Assembly (NCBI RefSeq): GCF_003999195.1
Contig: NZ_RJVR01000309.1
Span: forward strand, 25,514-89,513
Origin: Streptomyces soli
GTDB lineage: Bacteria; Actinomycetota; Actinomycetes; Streptomycetales; Streptomycetaceae
Direction: 5' to 3'
Length of the DNA: 64,000 nucleotides
The translations under genes and the position numbers were made by a program. The notes under the pieces were generated by a model that was given only the letters and a program-made list of their open reading frames with translations, was not told the origin of the DNA and made no database searches. Positions 49,191-58,256 of this stretch are shown here, in pieces (within the stretch, counting starts at the first letter, position 1; each line of letters starts with the position of its first letter).

Positions 49191-50045
49191 ATGGGTACGT
49201 TGCGAGGTCGGGTGGACGGGCTGCCGGAGTGGGACCGGTGCGCGGTGATGGGCGTGGTGAATGTGACGCCGGACTCGTTCTCGGACGGCGGGCGGTGGTT
49301 CGACACCGGCGCAGCCGTGAAGCGCGGCCTGGACCTGGTGGCCGCGGGCGCGGACCTCGTGGACGTGGGCGGCGAGTCGACCCGCCCCGGGGCGCAGCGC
49401 GTCGATGAGGCGGAAGAGCTGCGCCGGGTGATTCCGGTCGTACGGGAGCTGGCCGCGGCCGGCGCCGTGGTGAGCGTGGACACGATGCGGGCGCGGGTCG
49501 CCGAACAGGCGGTGAGCGCGGGCGCGGTGCTGGTGAACGACGTGAGCGGCGGCGGGGCGGACCCGGCGATGATCGCGGTCGTGGCTGCCGCGGGGGCGCC
49601 GTTCGTCGTGATGCACTGGCGCGGCCAGAGCATCGACATGAACAACCGGGCCGTCTACACGGACGTGGTCCCCGAAGTGGTCACCGAGCTGCGCCAGAGC
49701 CTCGACCGCGCGGTCGCCGGCGGCATCGACCCGGCCCGGATCGTCCTGGACCCGGGACTGGGCTTCGCCAAGAACGCCGAGCACGACCTCACCCTGATCG
49801 CCCACCTCGCGGAGCTCCGCGCGCTGGGCCGCCCGGTACTCGTCGCGGCCTCCCGGAAGCGTTTCCTGGGCCGCGTGCTGGCCGGCGAGGGCGGCGATCC
49901 CCCACCCGCAAGGGAGCGGGACGCGGCGACGGCGGCCGTGACGGCGATCGCGGCCCGCGAGGGCGCCTGGGCGGTACGCGTGCACGAGGTGCATGACAGT
50001 GCGGACGCGGTCCGGGTGGCCCGCGCGATCGAGGGAGCCGTATGA
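49191..50045 (+). CDS. folP: Dihydropteroate synthase
   Basis: DHPS, 284 residues, condenses pABA with dihydropterin pyrophosphate in folate synthesis and is the sulfonamide target. Seen: GVVNVTPDSFSDGGRWFD near residue 21, VDVGGESTRPGAQRVDEAEE near 58, VSVDTMRARVAEQA near 95, LVNDVSGGGADPAM near 113, VLDPGLGFAKNAEHD near 184 and LVAASRKRFLGRVLAGEGG near 215. No obvious sulfonamide-resistance loop insertion is seen. The gene heads a folate cluster and overlaps the next gene by four bases (ATGA). Confidence 0.96.
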   Translation: MGTLRGRVDGLPEWDRCAVMGVVNVTPDSFSDGGRWFDTGAAVKRGLDLVAAGADLVDVGGESTRPGAQRVDEAEELRRVIPVVRELAAAGAVVSVDTMRARVAEQAVSAGAVLVNDVSGGGADPAMIAVVAAAGAPFVVMHWRGQSIDMNNRAVYTDVVPEVVTELRQSLDRAVAGGIDPARIVLDPGLGFAKNAEHDLTLIAHLAELRALGRPVLVAASRKRFLGRVLAGEGGDPPPARERDAATAAVTAIAAREGAWAVRVHEVHDSADAVRVARAIEGAV

Positions 50046-50521
50046 CGCCACGCACCGCGGAGGCAGCGCAGGTCGAGGAGGCCAATCAGGCGTTCTACGA
50101 CGCCGTGGAGCGCTCCGACCTGGACGGGCTGGAGGAGCTGGTGCTGACCGGCCCGCTCGCGGAAACCGTGTCCGTGGTGCACCCCGGGTGGCCGGTGCTG
50201 CGCGGACGCCGCGAGGTGATGCGTTCGTACGCCCTGATCATGGCGAACACCGAGTACATCCAGTTCTTCCTCACCGACGTGGAAGTGGCGGTCGACGGCG
50301 ACACCGCCCTGGTGACCTGCACCGAGAACATCCTCACCGGCGGTCCCGCCGACGAGGACGGCGAGAGCGGGATGGGGTCGCTCGTGGGCGGTCTCGTCGT
50401 GGCCACGAATGTGTTTCGTCGCACACCTGCCGGCTGGCGGCTGTGGGTCCACCACGGCTCCCCGGTGATGGCCGACGGGGTCGACGAGGACGAGGACGAA
50501 CTCGGAGAAGGGTCAGCCTGA
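50042..50521 (+). CDS. NTF2-like (SnoaL-type) protein
   Basis: Protein of 159 residues with the NTF2-like cone fold. Seen: EEANQAFYDAVERSDLDGLEEL at the N-terminus, VHPGWPVLRGRREVMRSYALIM near 57 and VFRRTPAGWRLWVHHGSPVM near 120. Related proteins bind small molecules or act as limonene hydrolase or SnoaL cyclases, but most are uncharacterised. Its start overlaps the folP stop, and it sits between folP and folB, so it may help folate synthesis, an inference from position only. Confidence 0.82.
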   Translation: MTPRTAEAAQVEEANQAFYDAVERSDLDGLEELVLTGPLAETVSVVHPGWPVLRGRREVMRSYALIMANTEYIQFFLTDVEVAVDGDTALVTCTENILTGGPADEDGESGMGSLVGGLVVATNVFRRTPAGWRLWVHHGSPVMADGVDEDEDELGEGSA

Positions 50522-50729
50522 AGGGCTGTTGGCCACTCGTTCGAGCCAAGTTGCGGGCAAGCCAGGAGTACCTTCGGGCACCCCGGGGTAAGGGCGGGGC
50601 GGCTGCCTCCGGCCACTTCGACGGCTAGTGCTGTCGGCGGTCGCAGGTAGATTCGAGTAAGGGCGGTGCGGCCACGTGGGTGGTCGGTGCCCTTTTGTCC
50701 GACGACCTGACGACTGCTGGAGTGATTTC

Positions 50730-51089
50730 GTGGATCGTGTCGCGCTGCGCGGCCTGAAGGCGCGCGGACACCACGGCGTGTTCCCCAAGGAGCGCGAGGA
50801 GGGCCAGACCTTCGTCGTGGACCTCGTGCTCGGCCTGGACACCGCTCCCGCCGCCGCCTCCGACGACCTCACCAAGACGGTGCATTATGGCGTCGTGGCC
50901 GAGGAGGTCGTCGACGTCGTGCGCGGCGAGCCGGTCGACCTCATCGAGACCCTCGCCCAGCGCATCGCCGACCAGGTCCTCAAGCACGACCTGGTCGAGG
51001 AGGTCGAGGTGACCGTGCACAAGCCGGACGCCCCGATCACCGTTCCTTTCGACGACGTGACCATCAGCATCACCCGGAGGCGCCCGTGA
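50730..51089 (+). CDS. folB: Dihydroneopterin aldolase
   Basis: FolB, 119 residues, splits dihydroneopterin to 6-hydroxymethyl-dihydropterin and glycolaldehyde. Seen: MDRVALRGLKARGHHGVFPKERE, the HHGVF segment with the catalytic-site glutamate just after, VVDLVLGLDT near 30, and LIETLAQRIADQVL near 72; the fold ends VEVTVHKPDAPI. GTG at 50730 follows CTGGAG. Its last codons overlap the folK start by four bases (GTGA), coupling the two. Confidence 0.94.
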   Translation: MDRVALRGLKARGHHGVFPKEREEGQTFVVDLVLGLDTAPAAASDDLTKTVHYGVVAEEVVDVVRGEPVDLIETLAQRIADQVLKHDLVEEVEVTVHKPDAPITVPFDDVTISITRRRP

Positions 51090-51676
51090 GCTACGACCCC
51101 ACCGTGCAGCCGGTACCGGCCTTCGTCGTCGCACAGGTCGACGCCGCCGACACCACCCTGCAGAATCCCAAAGTCGCCGTGCTCTCGCTCGGCTCCAACC
51201 TCGGCAACCGAGCGGAGACCCTCCAGGGCGCCATCGACGCCCTCGAGGACACCCCGGGCGTCCGGGTCAAGAAGATCTCCCCGGTCTACGAGACCGAGCC
51301 GTGGGGCGTCGAGCCCGGCAGCCAGCCGAACTACTTCAATGTGGTGGTCGTGGTGAAGACCACCCTGCCGCCGTCCTCGCTCCTGGAGCGCGGCCGCGCC
51401 ATCGAGGACGCGTACGCCCGCAGGCGTACCGAGCGCTGGGCCGCCCGCACGATCGACGTCGACATCGTCGCGTACCAGGACGTCGTCTCGGACGACCCGG
51501 AGCTCATCCTCCCGCACCCCAGGGCCCACCAGCGCGCCTTCGTGCTCGCGCCGTGGCATGACATCGATCCGGGCGCCGAACTGCCGGGTGTGGGGGCGGT
51601 CGGGCAGCTGCTCGCCACCGTCGGCCGCGACTCGGTTCAAGCGCGTGCGGACGTGGAACTCCGACTGCCTGAATAA
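51086..51676 (+). CDS. folK: 2-amino-4-hydroxy-6-hydroxymethyldihydropteridine pyrophosphokinase
   Basis: HPPK of 196 residues, transferring pyrophosphate from ATP to the dihydropterin, giving the folP substrate. Seen: VAVLSLGSNLGNRAETLQGAI near residue 31, SPVYETEPWG near 63, NVVVVVKTT near 82, and the catalytic DVDIVAYQDVV near 130 with LILPHPRAHQRAFVL after it. The first 25 residues are a non-conserved extension. Coupled to folB by GTGA. Confidence 0.95.
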   Translation: MSYDPTVQPVPAFVVAQVDAADTTLQNPKVAVLSLGSNLGNRAETLQGAIDALEDTPGVRVKKISPVYETEPWGVEPGSQPNYFNVVVVVKTTLPPSSLLERGRAIEDAYARRRTERWAARTIDVDIVAYQDVVSDDPELILPHPRAHQRAFVLAPWHDIDPGAELPGVGAVGQLLATVGRDSVQARADVELRLPE

Positions 51677-51743
51677 TCGTTACGACGATCGTTACGGACC
51701 ACGGGACAATCGTGGTCGGACCACGGCGGAGGGCGAGTACTCG

Positions 51744-52235
51744 GTGAAGCAGCTGCGCATCAGGACACTGGTCGGGCTGTTCGCCGTGGCCGGGGTGCTC
51801 TCGTGGGCCGGAGCCAAGCTCTGGAACTCCTTCGGCACCCTGCCCAGCGTTCCGGTGGCCGCGCCCATCGTGCTGGGGCTGATCGCCGCCGTACTGGCCG
51901 CCACCGCCCTGTCCATCCGCTCCCGGCTGCGTGCCCAGCGCGAGCGGCGGCCCGGCGCCAAGGGCGTCGACCCGCTGCTCGCCGCCCGGGCGGTGGTCTT
52001 CGGCCAGGCCAGCGCGCTGGTCGCCTCGCTCGTCGCCGGGATGTACGGCGGCACGGCCGTCTTCCTGCTCATGTACGAGCTGGACAACCCGCCCCGCCGC
52101 GACCAGGCGATCTACTCCGGCGCCGCCGTCCTGGCGGGGATCGCCGTGGTCGCCGCAGCGATCCTGCTGGAGCGCATCTGCAAGCTCCCGGAGGACGAGG
52201 ACGAGAACCGCAGCACGGCGGGCACGACCCCGTAA
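51744..52235 (+). CDS. DUF3180 membrane protein
   Basis: Protein of 163 residues with about four hydrophobic helices (near 8-27, 35-55, 82-110 and 125-142) and charged loops. It matches the actinobacterial DUF3180 family that follows folK in many Streptomyces and mycobacteria; function unknown. GTG 51744 has GGAGGG about ten bases upstream. Convergent with folE, the two stops separated by 12 bp. Confidence 0.85.
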   Translation: MKQLRIRTLVGLFAVAGVLSWAGAKLWNSFGTLPSVPVAAPIVLGLIAAVLAATALSIRSRLRAQRERRPGAKGVDPLLAARAVVFGQASALVASLVAGMYGGTAVFLLMYELDNPPRRDQAIYSGAAVLAGIAVVAAAILLERICKLPEDEDENRSTAGTTP

Positions 52236-52247
52236 ATCAGCCGTAGA

Positions 52248-52856
52248 TCAGCGGGCCATGATCAGGCTCATGGCCTCGGCCCGCGTCGCCGGGTCGCGCA
52301 GCTGACCGCGCACCGCCGAGGTGATGGTCTTGGCGCCCGGCTTGCGCACCCCGCGCATGGTCATGCACATGTGCTCGCACTCGACGACGACGATCACCCC
52401 GCGCGGCTCCAGAATCCGCATCAGCGAGTCGGCGATCTGCGTGGTCAGCCGCTCCTGGACCTGCGGGCGGCGGGCGTACACGTCCACGAGGCGGGCGAGC
52501 TTCGACAGACCGGTGATCTTGCCCTCGGTCGACGGGATGTACCCGACGTGCGCGGATCCCACGAACGGCACCAGGTGATGCTCGCAGGAGCTCATCACCT
52601 CGATGTCCTTGACCAGCACCATCTCGTCATGACCCAGGTCGAAGGTCGTCGTCAGGACGTCCTCCGGTTCCTGCCACAGCCCGGCGAATATCTCCCTGTA
52701 CGCCCGTGCCACGCGCGCCGGGGTGTCCCGGAGCCCCTCGCGGTCGGGGTCCTCGCCAACGGCGATGAGAAGCTCGCGCACGGCGTTCTCGGCCCGCTTC
52801 TCGTCGAAGTCTCCGACGCGGCCGAAGCCGTCCACCGTCGTGATCGGGTCGGTCAT
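52248..52856 (-). CDS. folE: GTP cyclohydrolase I
   Basis: Homodecameric zinc enzyme of 202 residues that opens GTP to dihydroneopterin triphosphate, the first folate step. Seen: VRELLIAVGEDPDREGLRDT near 28, MSSCEHHLVPFVGSAHVGY near 85 carrying zinc-binding Cys and His residues, RPQVQERLTTQIADSL near 130 and VECEHMCMTMRGVRKPG near 156 with the third zinc Cys. ATG 52854-52856. A strong terminator stem ends only 37 bp upstream, so its promoter must lie within the ftsH 3' region or the gene is read through. Confidence 0.95.
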   Translation of the reverse strand: MTDPITTVDGFGRVGDFDEKRAENAVRELLIAVGEDPDREGLRDTPARVARAYREIFAGLWQEPEDVLTTTFDLGHDEMVLVKDIEVMSSCEHHLVPFVGSAHVGYIPSTEGKITGLSKLARLVDVYARRPQVQERLTTQIADSLMRILEPRGVIVVVECEHMCMTMRGVRKPGAKTITSAVRGQLRDPATRAEAMSLIMAR

Positions 52857-52892
52857 GGTGCCCTCGTTCCTCGTCCGTACGGCAACAGCGGA

Positions 52893-52934
52893 AAGCCGCG
52901 CCCCCAAGGCTACAAAACCTTGGGGGCGCGGCTT
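52893..52934 (-). terminator. Terminator between ftsH and folE
   Basis: AAGCCGCGCCCCCAAGG and its exact complement form a 17-bp stem with an eight-base loop. It lies 16 bases past the ftsH stop and 37 bases before the folE start. Confidence 0.88.
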
Positions 52935-52949
52935 GCATTCCGCTATGAC

Positions 52950-54986
52950 CTAGTGGTCGTCCTCAGGCAGCTCCGCCGTGTCGACGGGCGGCTTGCTCAG
53001 CGACGTGGCCCCGTTCGCGGACTGGGCGCCGTTGGTGAGGGTGAGCTCCTTGGGGGAGAGCACCGGAGGGCGGGTGGAAGGCGTACGGCGCGAGGAACCG
53101 GTCCAGGCCGGACGCGGCGGGCGCTTGACGATCGGCTTGAAGATCTCGGCGATCTGCTCCTTGTTCAGGGTCTCCTTCTCGAGGAGGGCCATGACAAGGC
53201 TGTCGAGGACGTCGCGGTTCTCGACCAGGATCTCCCACGCCTCGTTGTGCGCGGTCTCGATGAGCTTCTTGACCTCTTCGTCCACCAGCCCGGCGACCTC
53301 TTCCGAGTAGTCGCGCTGGTGAGCCATCTCACGTCCGAGGAACGGCTCGGAGTCGCTCGTCCCGAACTTGATCGCGCCTAGCCGCTCGGTCATGCCGTAC
53401 TGGGTGACCATGGCACGGGCGGTGGCGGTCGCCTTCTCGATGTCGTTCGCAGCGCCCGTGGTCGGGTCGTGGAAGACCAGTTCCTCGGCCGCGCGCCCGC
53501 CCAGCATGTACGCGAGCTGGTCGAGCATCTCGTTGCGGGTGGTCGAGTACTTGTCCTCGTCCGGCAGAACCATGGTGTAGCCCAGAGCCCGTCCACGGGA
53601 CAGGATCGTGACCTTGTGCACCGGGTCGCTGTTCGGAGAAGCCGCCGCGACCAGGGCGTGTCCGCCCTCGTGGTACGCGGTGATCTTCTTCTCCTTCTCG
53701 GACATGATCCGAGTCCGCTTCTGCGGGCCGGCCACGACACGGTCGATCGCCTCGTCCAGCGTGTGGTTGTCGAGCAGCTTCTTGTCGCTGCGGGCGGTGA
53801 GCAGCGCGGCCTCGTTGAGCACGTTGGCCAAGTCGGCACCGGTGAAGCCGGGGGTGCGGCGGGCGACGGCACGGAGGTCGACGTCCGGAGCGACCGGCTT
53901 GCCCTTCTGGTGGACCTGGAGGATCTCCAGGCGGCCCTGGAGGTCCGGGCGGTCCACGGCGATCTGGCGGTCGAAGCGGCCCGGGCGCAGCAGCGCCGGG
54001 TCCAGGATGTCCGGCCGGTTGGTGGCGGCGATCAGGATGACGCCGCCCTTCACGTCGAAGCCGTCCATCTCGACGAGCAGCTGGTTCAGCGTCTGCTCGC
54101 GCTCGTCGTGGCCACCGCCGAGACCCGCACCGCGGTGCCGGCCGACGGCGTCGATCTCGTCGACGAAGACGATGGCCGGGGCGTTGGCCTTGGCCTGCTC
54201 GAACAGGTCACGGACACGCGAGGCGCCGACACCCACGAACATCTCGACGAAGTCGGAGCCGGAGATCGAGTAGAACGGCACGCCCGCCTCACCCGCGACA
54301 GCGCGGGCGAGCAGCGTCTTGCCCGTTCCGGGCGGGCCGTAGAGCAGCACACCCTTGGGGATCTTGGCGCCGACGGCCTGGAACTTGGCGGGCTCCTGGA
54401 GGAACTCCTTGATCTCCTGGAGCTCCTCGACGGCCTCGTCCGAGCCCGCGACATCCGCGAAGGTGGTCTTCGGGGTGTCCTTGGTGATCAGCTTGGCCTT
54501 GGACTTCCCGAAGTTCATGACCCGGGAGCCGCCGCCCTGCATCTGATTCATCAGGAACAGGAAGACGACCACGATGAGCACGAAGGGCAGCAGCGAGAGC
54601 AGGATGCTGACGAACGCATTCTGCGACTGCGGCGACACGGTGTACCCGTTGGGCAGCGTGTTCGCGTTCTGGTCATCGACCTTGGACTGCAGAATCTTGG
54701 CCACATCGACACCCTGGGTGCCGATGTAGCTCGCCTTGATCTTGGTGCCGAGGTCCTTGCCTCCGACCTTGGCACCGGGCTTGAGCTCGACCTTGATCGT
54801 AGTCTCGTCGCCGGTCGTCAGTTCGGCCGACTTCGCCTGGTTGCTGTTGATCGCCTCAATGGCCTGGCCGGTGTCAACCGTCTTGTAGCCGCCGGACGAC
54901 CCGACGACCTGCATCAATACGACCACGGCGAGGACAGCCAGCACGATCCACATCACTGGCCCACGGAAATAGCGCTTGACGTCCAT
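52950..54986 (-). CDS. ftsH: ATP-dependent zinc metalloprotease FtsH
   Basis: Membrane-bound AAA+ protease of 678 residues that degrades misfolded membrane and regulatory proteins. Seen: two helices (near residues 9-27 and 110-132) enclosing a periplasm-facing domain, Walker A GPPGTGKTLLARAVAG near 216, Walker B IVFVDEIDAVGRHRGAG near 270, second region of homology ATNRPDILDPALLRPGRFDR near 325, and the zinc motif HEGGH near 438. The C-terminal 60 residues are Pro/Ser/Thr-rich and disordered. It lies downstream of hpt-tilS in the same direction. Confidence 0.97.
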   Translation of the reverse strand: MDVKRYFRGPVMWIVLAVLAVVVLMQVVGSSGGYKTVDTGQAIEAINSNQAKSAELTTGDETTIKVELKPGAKVGGKDLGTKIKASYIGTQGVDVAKILQSKVDDQNANTLPNGYTVSPQSQNAFVSILLSLLPFVLIVVVFLFLMNQMQGGGSRVMNFGKSKAKLITKDTPKTTFADVAGSDEAVEELQEIKEFLQEPAKFQAVGAKIPKGVLLYGPPGTGKTLLARAVAGEAGVPFYSISGSDFVEMFVGVGASRVRDLFEQAKANAPAIVFVDEIDAVGRHRGAGLGGGHDEREQTLNQLLVEMDGFDVKGGVILIAATNRPDILDPALLRPGRFDRQIAVDRPDLQGRLEILQVHQKGKPVAPDVDLRAVARRTPGFTGADLANVLNEAALLTARSDKKLLDNHTLDEAIDRVVAGPQKRTRIMSEKEKKITAYHEGGHALVAAASPNSDPVHKVTILSRGRALGYTMVLPDEDKYSTTRNEMLDQLAYMLGGRAAEELVFHDPTTGAANDIEKATATARAMVTQYGMTERLGAIKFGTSDSEPFLGREMAHQRDYSEEVAGLVDEEVKKLIETAHNEAWEILVENRDVLDSLVMALLEKETLNKEQIAEIFKPIVKRPPRPAWTGSSRRTPSTRPPVLSPKELTLTNGAQSANGATSLSKPPVDTAELPEDDH

Positions 54987-55204
54987 CCATGCGGGGCGGC
55001 TTAAGCCCCGTCCCTCCTGCCACAGTGAGGCACCCCGGCCGGCTGGCCGCTGTGCATCCGGTGTTTGACCCGACCTTCGGACGGTACCCCAGCATTGTCA
55101 CCCGAAGTCGCCGGAGACCGTTAACAAACCTTGGTTCCGAGACTCCAACGCGGGAAAACGGGGAGAGGTTCCCCAGGGCCCCTCGGCCGGTCCCCAGCCG
55201 GTCC

Positions 55205-55759
55205 TCAGCCGCCGTAAACGTGCGGCGCGAGGGTCCCGACGAAGGGAAGATTGCGGTACTTCTCGGCGAAGTCCAGGCCGTAGCCGACCACGAACTCGTT
55301 GGGGATGTCGAAGCCGGTGTACTTCACATCGATCTTGACCTTGGCCGCCTCCGGCTTGCGCAGCAGGGTGCAGACCTCCAGCGAGGCGGGGCGGCGCGAG
55401 CCGAGGTTGCTGATCAGCCAGGACAGCGTCAGACCCGAGTCGATGATGTCCTCGACGATGAGGACGTCGCGGCCCGCGATGTCGGTGTCCAGGTCCTTGA
55501 GGATCCGTACGACGCCGGAGGACTTGGTGCCGGCCCCGTACGAGGACACCGCCATCCAGTCCATCGTGACGTTGCTGGAAAGGGCCCGCGCCAGGTCCGC
55601 CATGACCATCACCGCGCCCTTGAGCACGCCGACGATCAGCAGGTCCCGGCCCTCGTAGTCCTTGTCGATCTGGGCTGCGAGTTCGGCCAGCTTGGCGTCG
55701 ATCTCGGGTTTGGTGATGAGCACCTTCTCGAGGTCGGCGCCCATGTCCTTCTCGTTCAC
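55205..55759 (-). CDS. hpt: Hypoxanthine phosphoribosyltransferase
   Basis: HPRT of 184 residues, salvaging hypoxanthine and guanine with PRPP. Seen: VGVLKGAVMVMADLARAL near 43, the PRPP-binding VLIVEDIIDSGLT at residues about 99-111, and a purine-binding end segment EFVVGYGLDFAEKYRNLPFVG. GTG 55759 has GAGGAAG nine bases upstream; an in-frame ATG five codons later is a second possibility. It starts 20 bp after tilS, and the pair precedes ftsH, a gene order widely conserved in bacteria. Confidence 0.96.
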   Translation of the reverse strand: MNEKDMGADLEKVLITKPEIDAKLAELAAQIDKDYEGRDLLIVGVLKGAVMVMADLARALSSNVTMDWMAVSSYGAGTKSSGVVRILKDLDTDIAGRDVLIVEDIIDSGLTLSWLISNLGSRRPASLEVCTLLRKPEAAKVKIDVKYTGFDIPNEFVVGYGLDFAEKYRNLPFVGTLAPHVYGG

Positions 55760-55779
55760 CTGTGGTACTTCCTCAAGGT

Positions 55780-56766
55780 CTACGACGGCGAGAAGAACAG
55801 TCTGCCATTGCGGCGACCGGCGACGATGCCGCCGGGGAGGTTGAGGGGCTTCTGGCCTCGCCAGTCGGTGACCAGGCGGTCGGTCTCCTCGATGTGGCGG
55901 GCGAAGAGCGAGCCGGCCGGAGAACCGGCGGCGATGGCCGCCCGGCGCAGGACACGGCGGCGTACGGCGGGCGGCAGATCGAGCAGCCGGACGGCCGCGA
56001 GACCGCCGTCACTGTCTGATGCGTCACGCTCGGCGGAGGCGGCCCACTGGTCCAGGGCGTCGGCGTCGTCACGGGAGAGCTGGGCGGTACGGGCCAGGGC
56101 CTCGATCACACCTTTGCCGAGGGACTTCTCCAGCACCGGCAGGGCCTCGTGGCGGACCCGGGAGCGGGTGTAGGCCGGGTCGTGGTTGTGCGGGTCCTCC
56201 CACACGTCGATGCCCTGGACGAGGCAGGCCTTACGGACCGTGTCGCGGTCGAGGAGGAGGAACGGGCGGCGGTAGCGGCCGTTCACGGCGGGCATCCCGG
56301 ACAGCGAGCGCGTACCGGAACCCCTGGCCAGACCCAGCAGGACGGTTTCCGCTTGGTCGTCCCGGGTGTGCCCGAGCAGCACAGCGGCCGCCCCGCGGTC
56401 CCGGGCGGCCCCGTCCAGCGCGGCGTACCGCGCGTCCCTGGCGGCCGCCTCGGGTCCTCCCTGGCGGCCGACGGTGACACCGATGGCGTCCACGGGGTCG
56501 AGGCCGAGGTCGCGCAGGCGCGCGGCGACGTCCCGCGCCCGGGTGTCGGAACCGGGCTGAAGGCCGTGGTCGACGGTGACGGCTCCGGCACGGATGCCGA
56601 GCTTGGGGGATTCGAAGGCGAGGGCGGTGGCGAGGGCCATCGAGTCGGCTCCGCCGCTGCAGGCGGCGAGCACGACCGGACTGCCGCCCGGGTTGTCGTT
56701 CAGCACGTCGTGGAGTACGCGGCGGACCGCCAGGCGTATCGCTGCGACCGCGGGGTGGGGACCCAT
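55780..56766 (-). CDS. tilS: tRNA(Ile)-lysidine synthetase
   Basis: TilS, 328 residues, adenylates and lysinylates cytidine 34 of the CAU-anticodon isoleucine tRNA so that it reads AUA. Seen: PP-loop SGGADS at residues about 37-42, AGAVTVDHGLQPGSDTRARD near 60, GHTRDDQAETVLLGLARGSG near 130 and RRPFLLLDRDTVR near 165, then a shorter C-terminal domain with RRRVLRRAAIAAGSPAGSL. Start ATG 56764-56766. It is transcribed with hpt. Confidence 0.94.
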   Translation of the reverse strand: MGPHPAVAAIRLAVRRVLHDVLNDNPGGSPVVLAACSGGADSMALATALAFESPKLGIRAGAVTVDHGLQPGSDTRARDVAARLRDLGLDPVDAIGVTVGRQGGPEAAARDARYAALDGAARDRGAAAVLLGHTRDDQAETVLLGLARGSGTRSLSGMPAVNGRYRRPFLLLDRDTVRKACLVQGIDVWEDPHNHDPAYTRSRVRHEALPVLEKSLGKGVIEALARTAQLSRDDADALDQWAASAERDASDSDGGLAAVRLLDLPPAVRRRVLRRAAIAAGSPAGSLFARHIEETDRLVTDWRGQKPLNLPGGIVAGRRNGRLFFSPS

Positions 56767-56917
56767 GTCCGGTTCCCTCCTAGGGAGGCTGTGGGGCTGA
56801 TGACGCAGGGTAGCTAGATGGTGACAGAAGTCGGGCAATACCCGAGCATCGCACGCCATGGCCTGCGGTCACGGTCCCTCGGACGGGTGAACCGGGGGGC
56901 GTCGCCTGCCCCCTTCG

Positions 56918-58093
56918 TCACGTTTCGCTACGCCGGTGCACCCGCGCCACCCACTCCGCGGGTTTGGCGATCTCCGCTTTGGTCGGGAGTGTGTTCGGCG
57001 ACGTCCAGATCCGGTTGAAGCCGTCCATGCCCACCTGCTCCACCACGGCCCGTACGAACCGCTCCCCGTCCCGGTACTGGCGCAGCTTCGCGTCCAGCCC
57101 GAGCAGCTTGCGCAGCGCCAGGTCCAGCCGGCCGGCCCCGCTCTGCCTGCGCTGCTGGAACTTCTCCCTGATCTCGGCGACCGACGGGACGACCTCGGGG
57201 CCGACGCCGTCCATCACGTAGTCGGCGTGGCCTTCGAGCAGGGACATCACGGCGGTGAGCCGGCCCAGAATCTCTCGCTGGTTCGGGGTCTGGACGAGGT
57301 TGATGAGGCTGCGGTCGCCGGCCTCGTCGGCATCGACGGCCGCCTCGTCGTTGTCCGCGCGGCCGCCGGTGGCGAAGGACTGGAAGGCCTCGCGGACCCG
57401 CTCGATGAGGGCGGAGGGGTCGATCTCGGTCTCGGCCAGGAAGTCCTGAATCTCCGACTCGATGTGGTCGCGCAGCCAGGGCACGGCCGTGAACTGCGTC
57501 CGGTGCGTCTCCTCATGGAGGCACACCCAGAGGCGGAAGTCGTGCGGGTTGACCTCGAGTTCGCGTTCCACGTGGACGATGTTCGGCGCCACGAGCAGCA
57601 GGCGGCCGGCCTTCCGCTCCCCCGGGGTGGGGGCGGCCGGGCCAGCGGGCATGTCGCGGGTCGCGGGGGCGAAGGTCTCGTACTGGCCGAGCACGCGGGA
57701 GGACAGGAAGCTCAGCAGCATCCCGACCTCCACGCCGGTCACCTTGCCGCCGACCGTGCCCAGCACCGCTCCGCCGGGGCCGCCCGGGCGGCGGGCCTCC
57801 ATCTTGCCGAGCAGGGGCTTGAGGACTTCCCGGAAGCCGGCCACGTTCGCCTTGATCCAGCCGGGGCGGTCCACGATCAGGACGGGCGTGCCGTTCTGAT
57901 CGGGCCCGTCCCCCTCGTCGAACATACGCGTGAACGAACGGACGTGCGCCTCCGAGGACTTGGCATGTCGCCGCAGCTCCGCGACGACTTCCCTGGCCTC
58001 GTCCCTGGACACCTCTGGTCCGGGCCGCACGAATCGGGTCGCGGTCGCCACCGCGAGGTTCCAGTCGACCATCTCCGCACCACCGATGCTCAT
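56918..58093 (-). CDS. Zinc-dependent metalloprotease (DUF2342 family)
   Basis: Protein of 391 residues of an actinobacterial family of predicted metalloproteases. Seen: GAEMVDWNLAVATATRFVRP at the start, VLIVDRPGWIKANVAGFREV near 70, the zinc motif CLHEETHRTQF near 193 (HExxH) and a second metal-region candidate MSLLEGHADYVMDGVGPEVV near 280. The gene stands just upstream of tilS in the same direction. Relatives are often called coenzyme F420 biosynthesis-associated, but the function is not settled. Confidence 0.85.
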   Translation of the reverse strand: MSIGGAEMVDWNLAVATATRFVRPGPEVSRDEAREVVAELRRHAKSSEAHVRSFTRMFDEGDGPDQNGTPVLIVDRPGWIKANVAGFREVLKPLLGKMEARRPGGPGGAVLGTVGGKVTGVEVGMLLSFLSSRVLGQYETFAPATRDMPAGPAAPTPGERKAGRLLLVAPNIVHVERELEVNPHDFRLWVCLHEETHRTQFTAVPWLRDHIESEIQDFLAETEIDPSALIERVREAFQSFATGGRADNDEAAVDADEAGDRSLINLVQTPNQREILGRLTAVMSLLEGHADYVMDGVGPEVVPSVAEIREKFQQRRQSGAGRLDLALRKLLGLDAKLRQYRDGERFVRAVVEQVGMDGFNRIWTSPNTLPTKAEIAKPAEWVARVHRRSET

Positions 58094-58129
58094 TCCTTCA
58101 CCGTACGTGCTGCGTCCCCCGCACGGGAG

Positions 58130-58245
58130 TTCCCCCACCCCGCCCCTTCCCGAAACCGGGGTCCCCCCGGCCGAAGGCTGGTGGGGGTCCCCCCAGACGG
58201 AGTCTGGGGGAGAGTGTCCCCAGTCCTCAAACGTCGGACGGGCTG
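58130..58245. repeat. Dispersed repeat block upstream of the metalloprotease
   Basis: Contains the 28-base unit of 49026-49053 (58130-58157), the 46-base module of 7422-7467 inverted with one change (58171-58216), and the CCTCAAACG unit (58222-58245). It occupies the whole gap between the metalloprotease and the carboxypeptidase, downstream of the latter's stop. Confidence 0.8.
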
Positions 58246-58256
58246 AATTTGACCCC

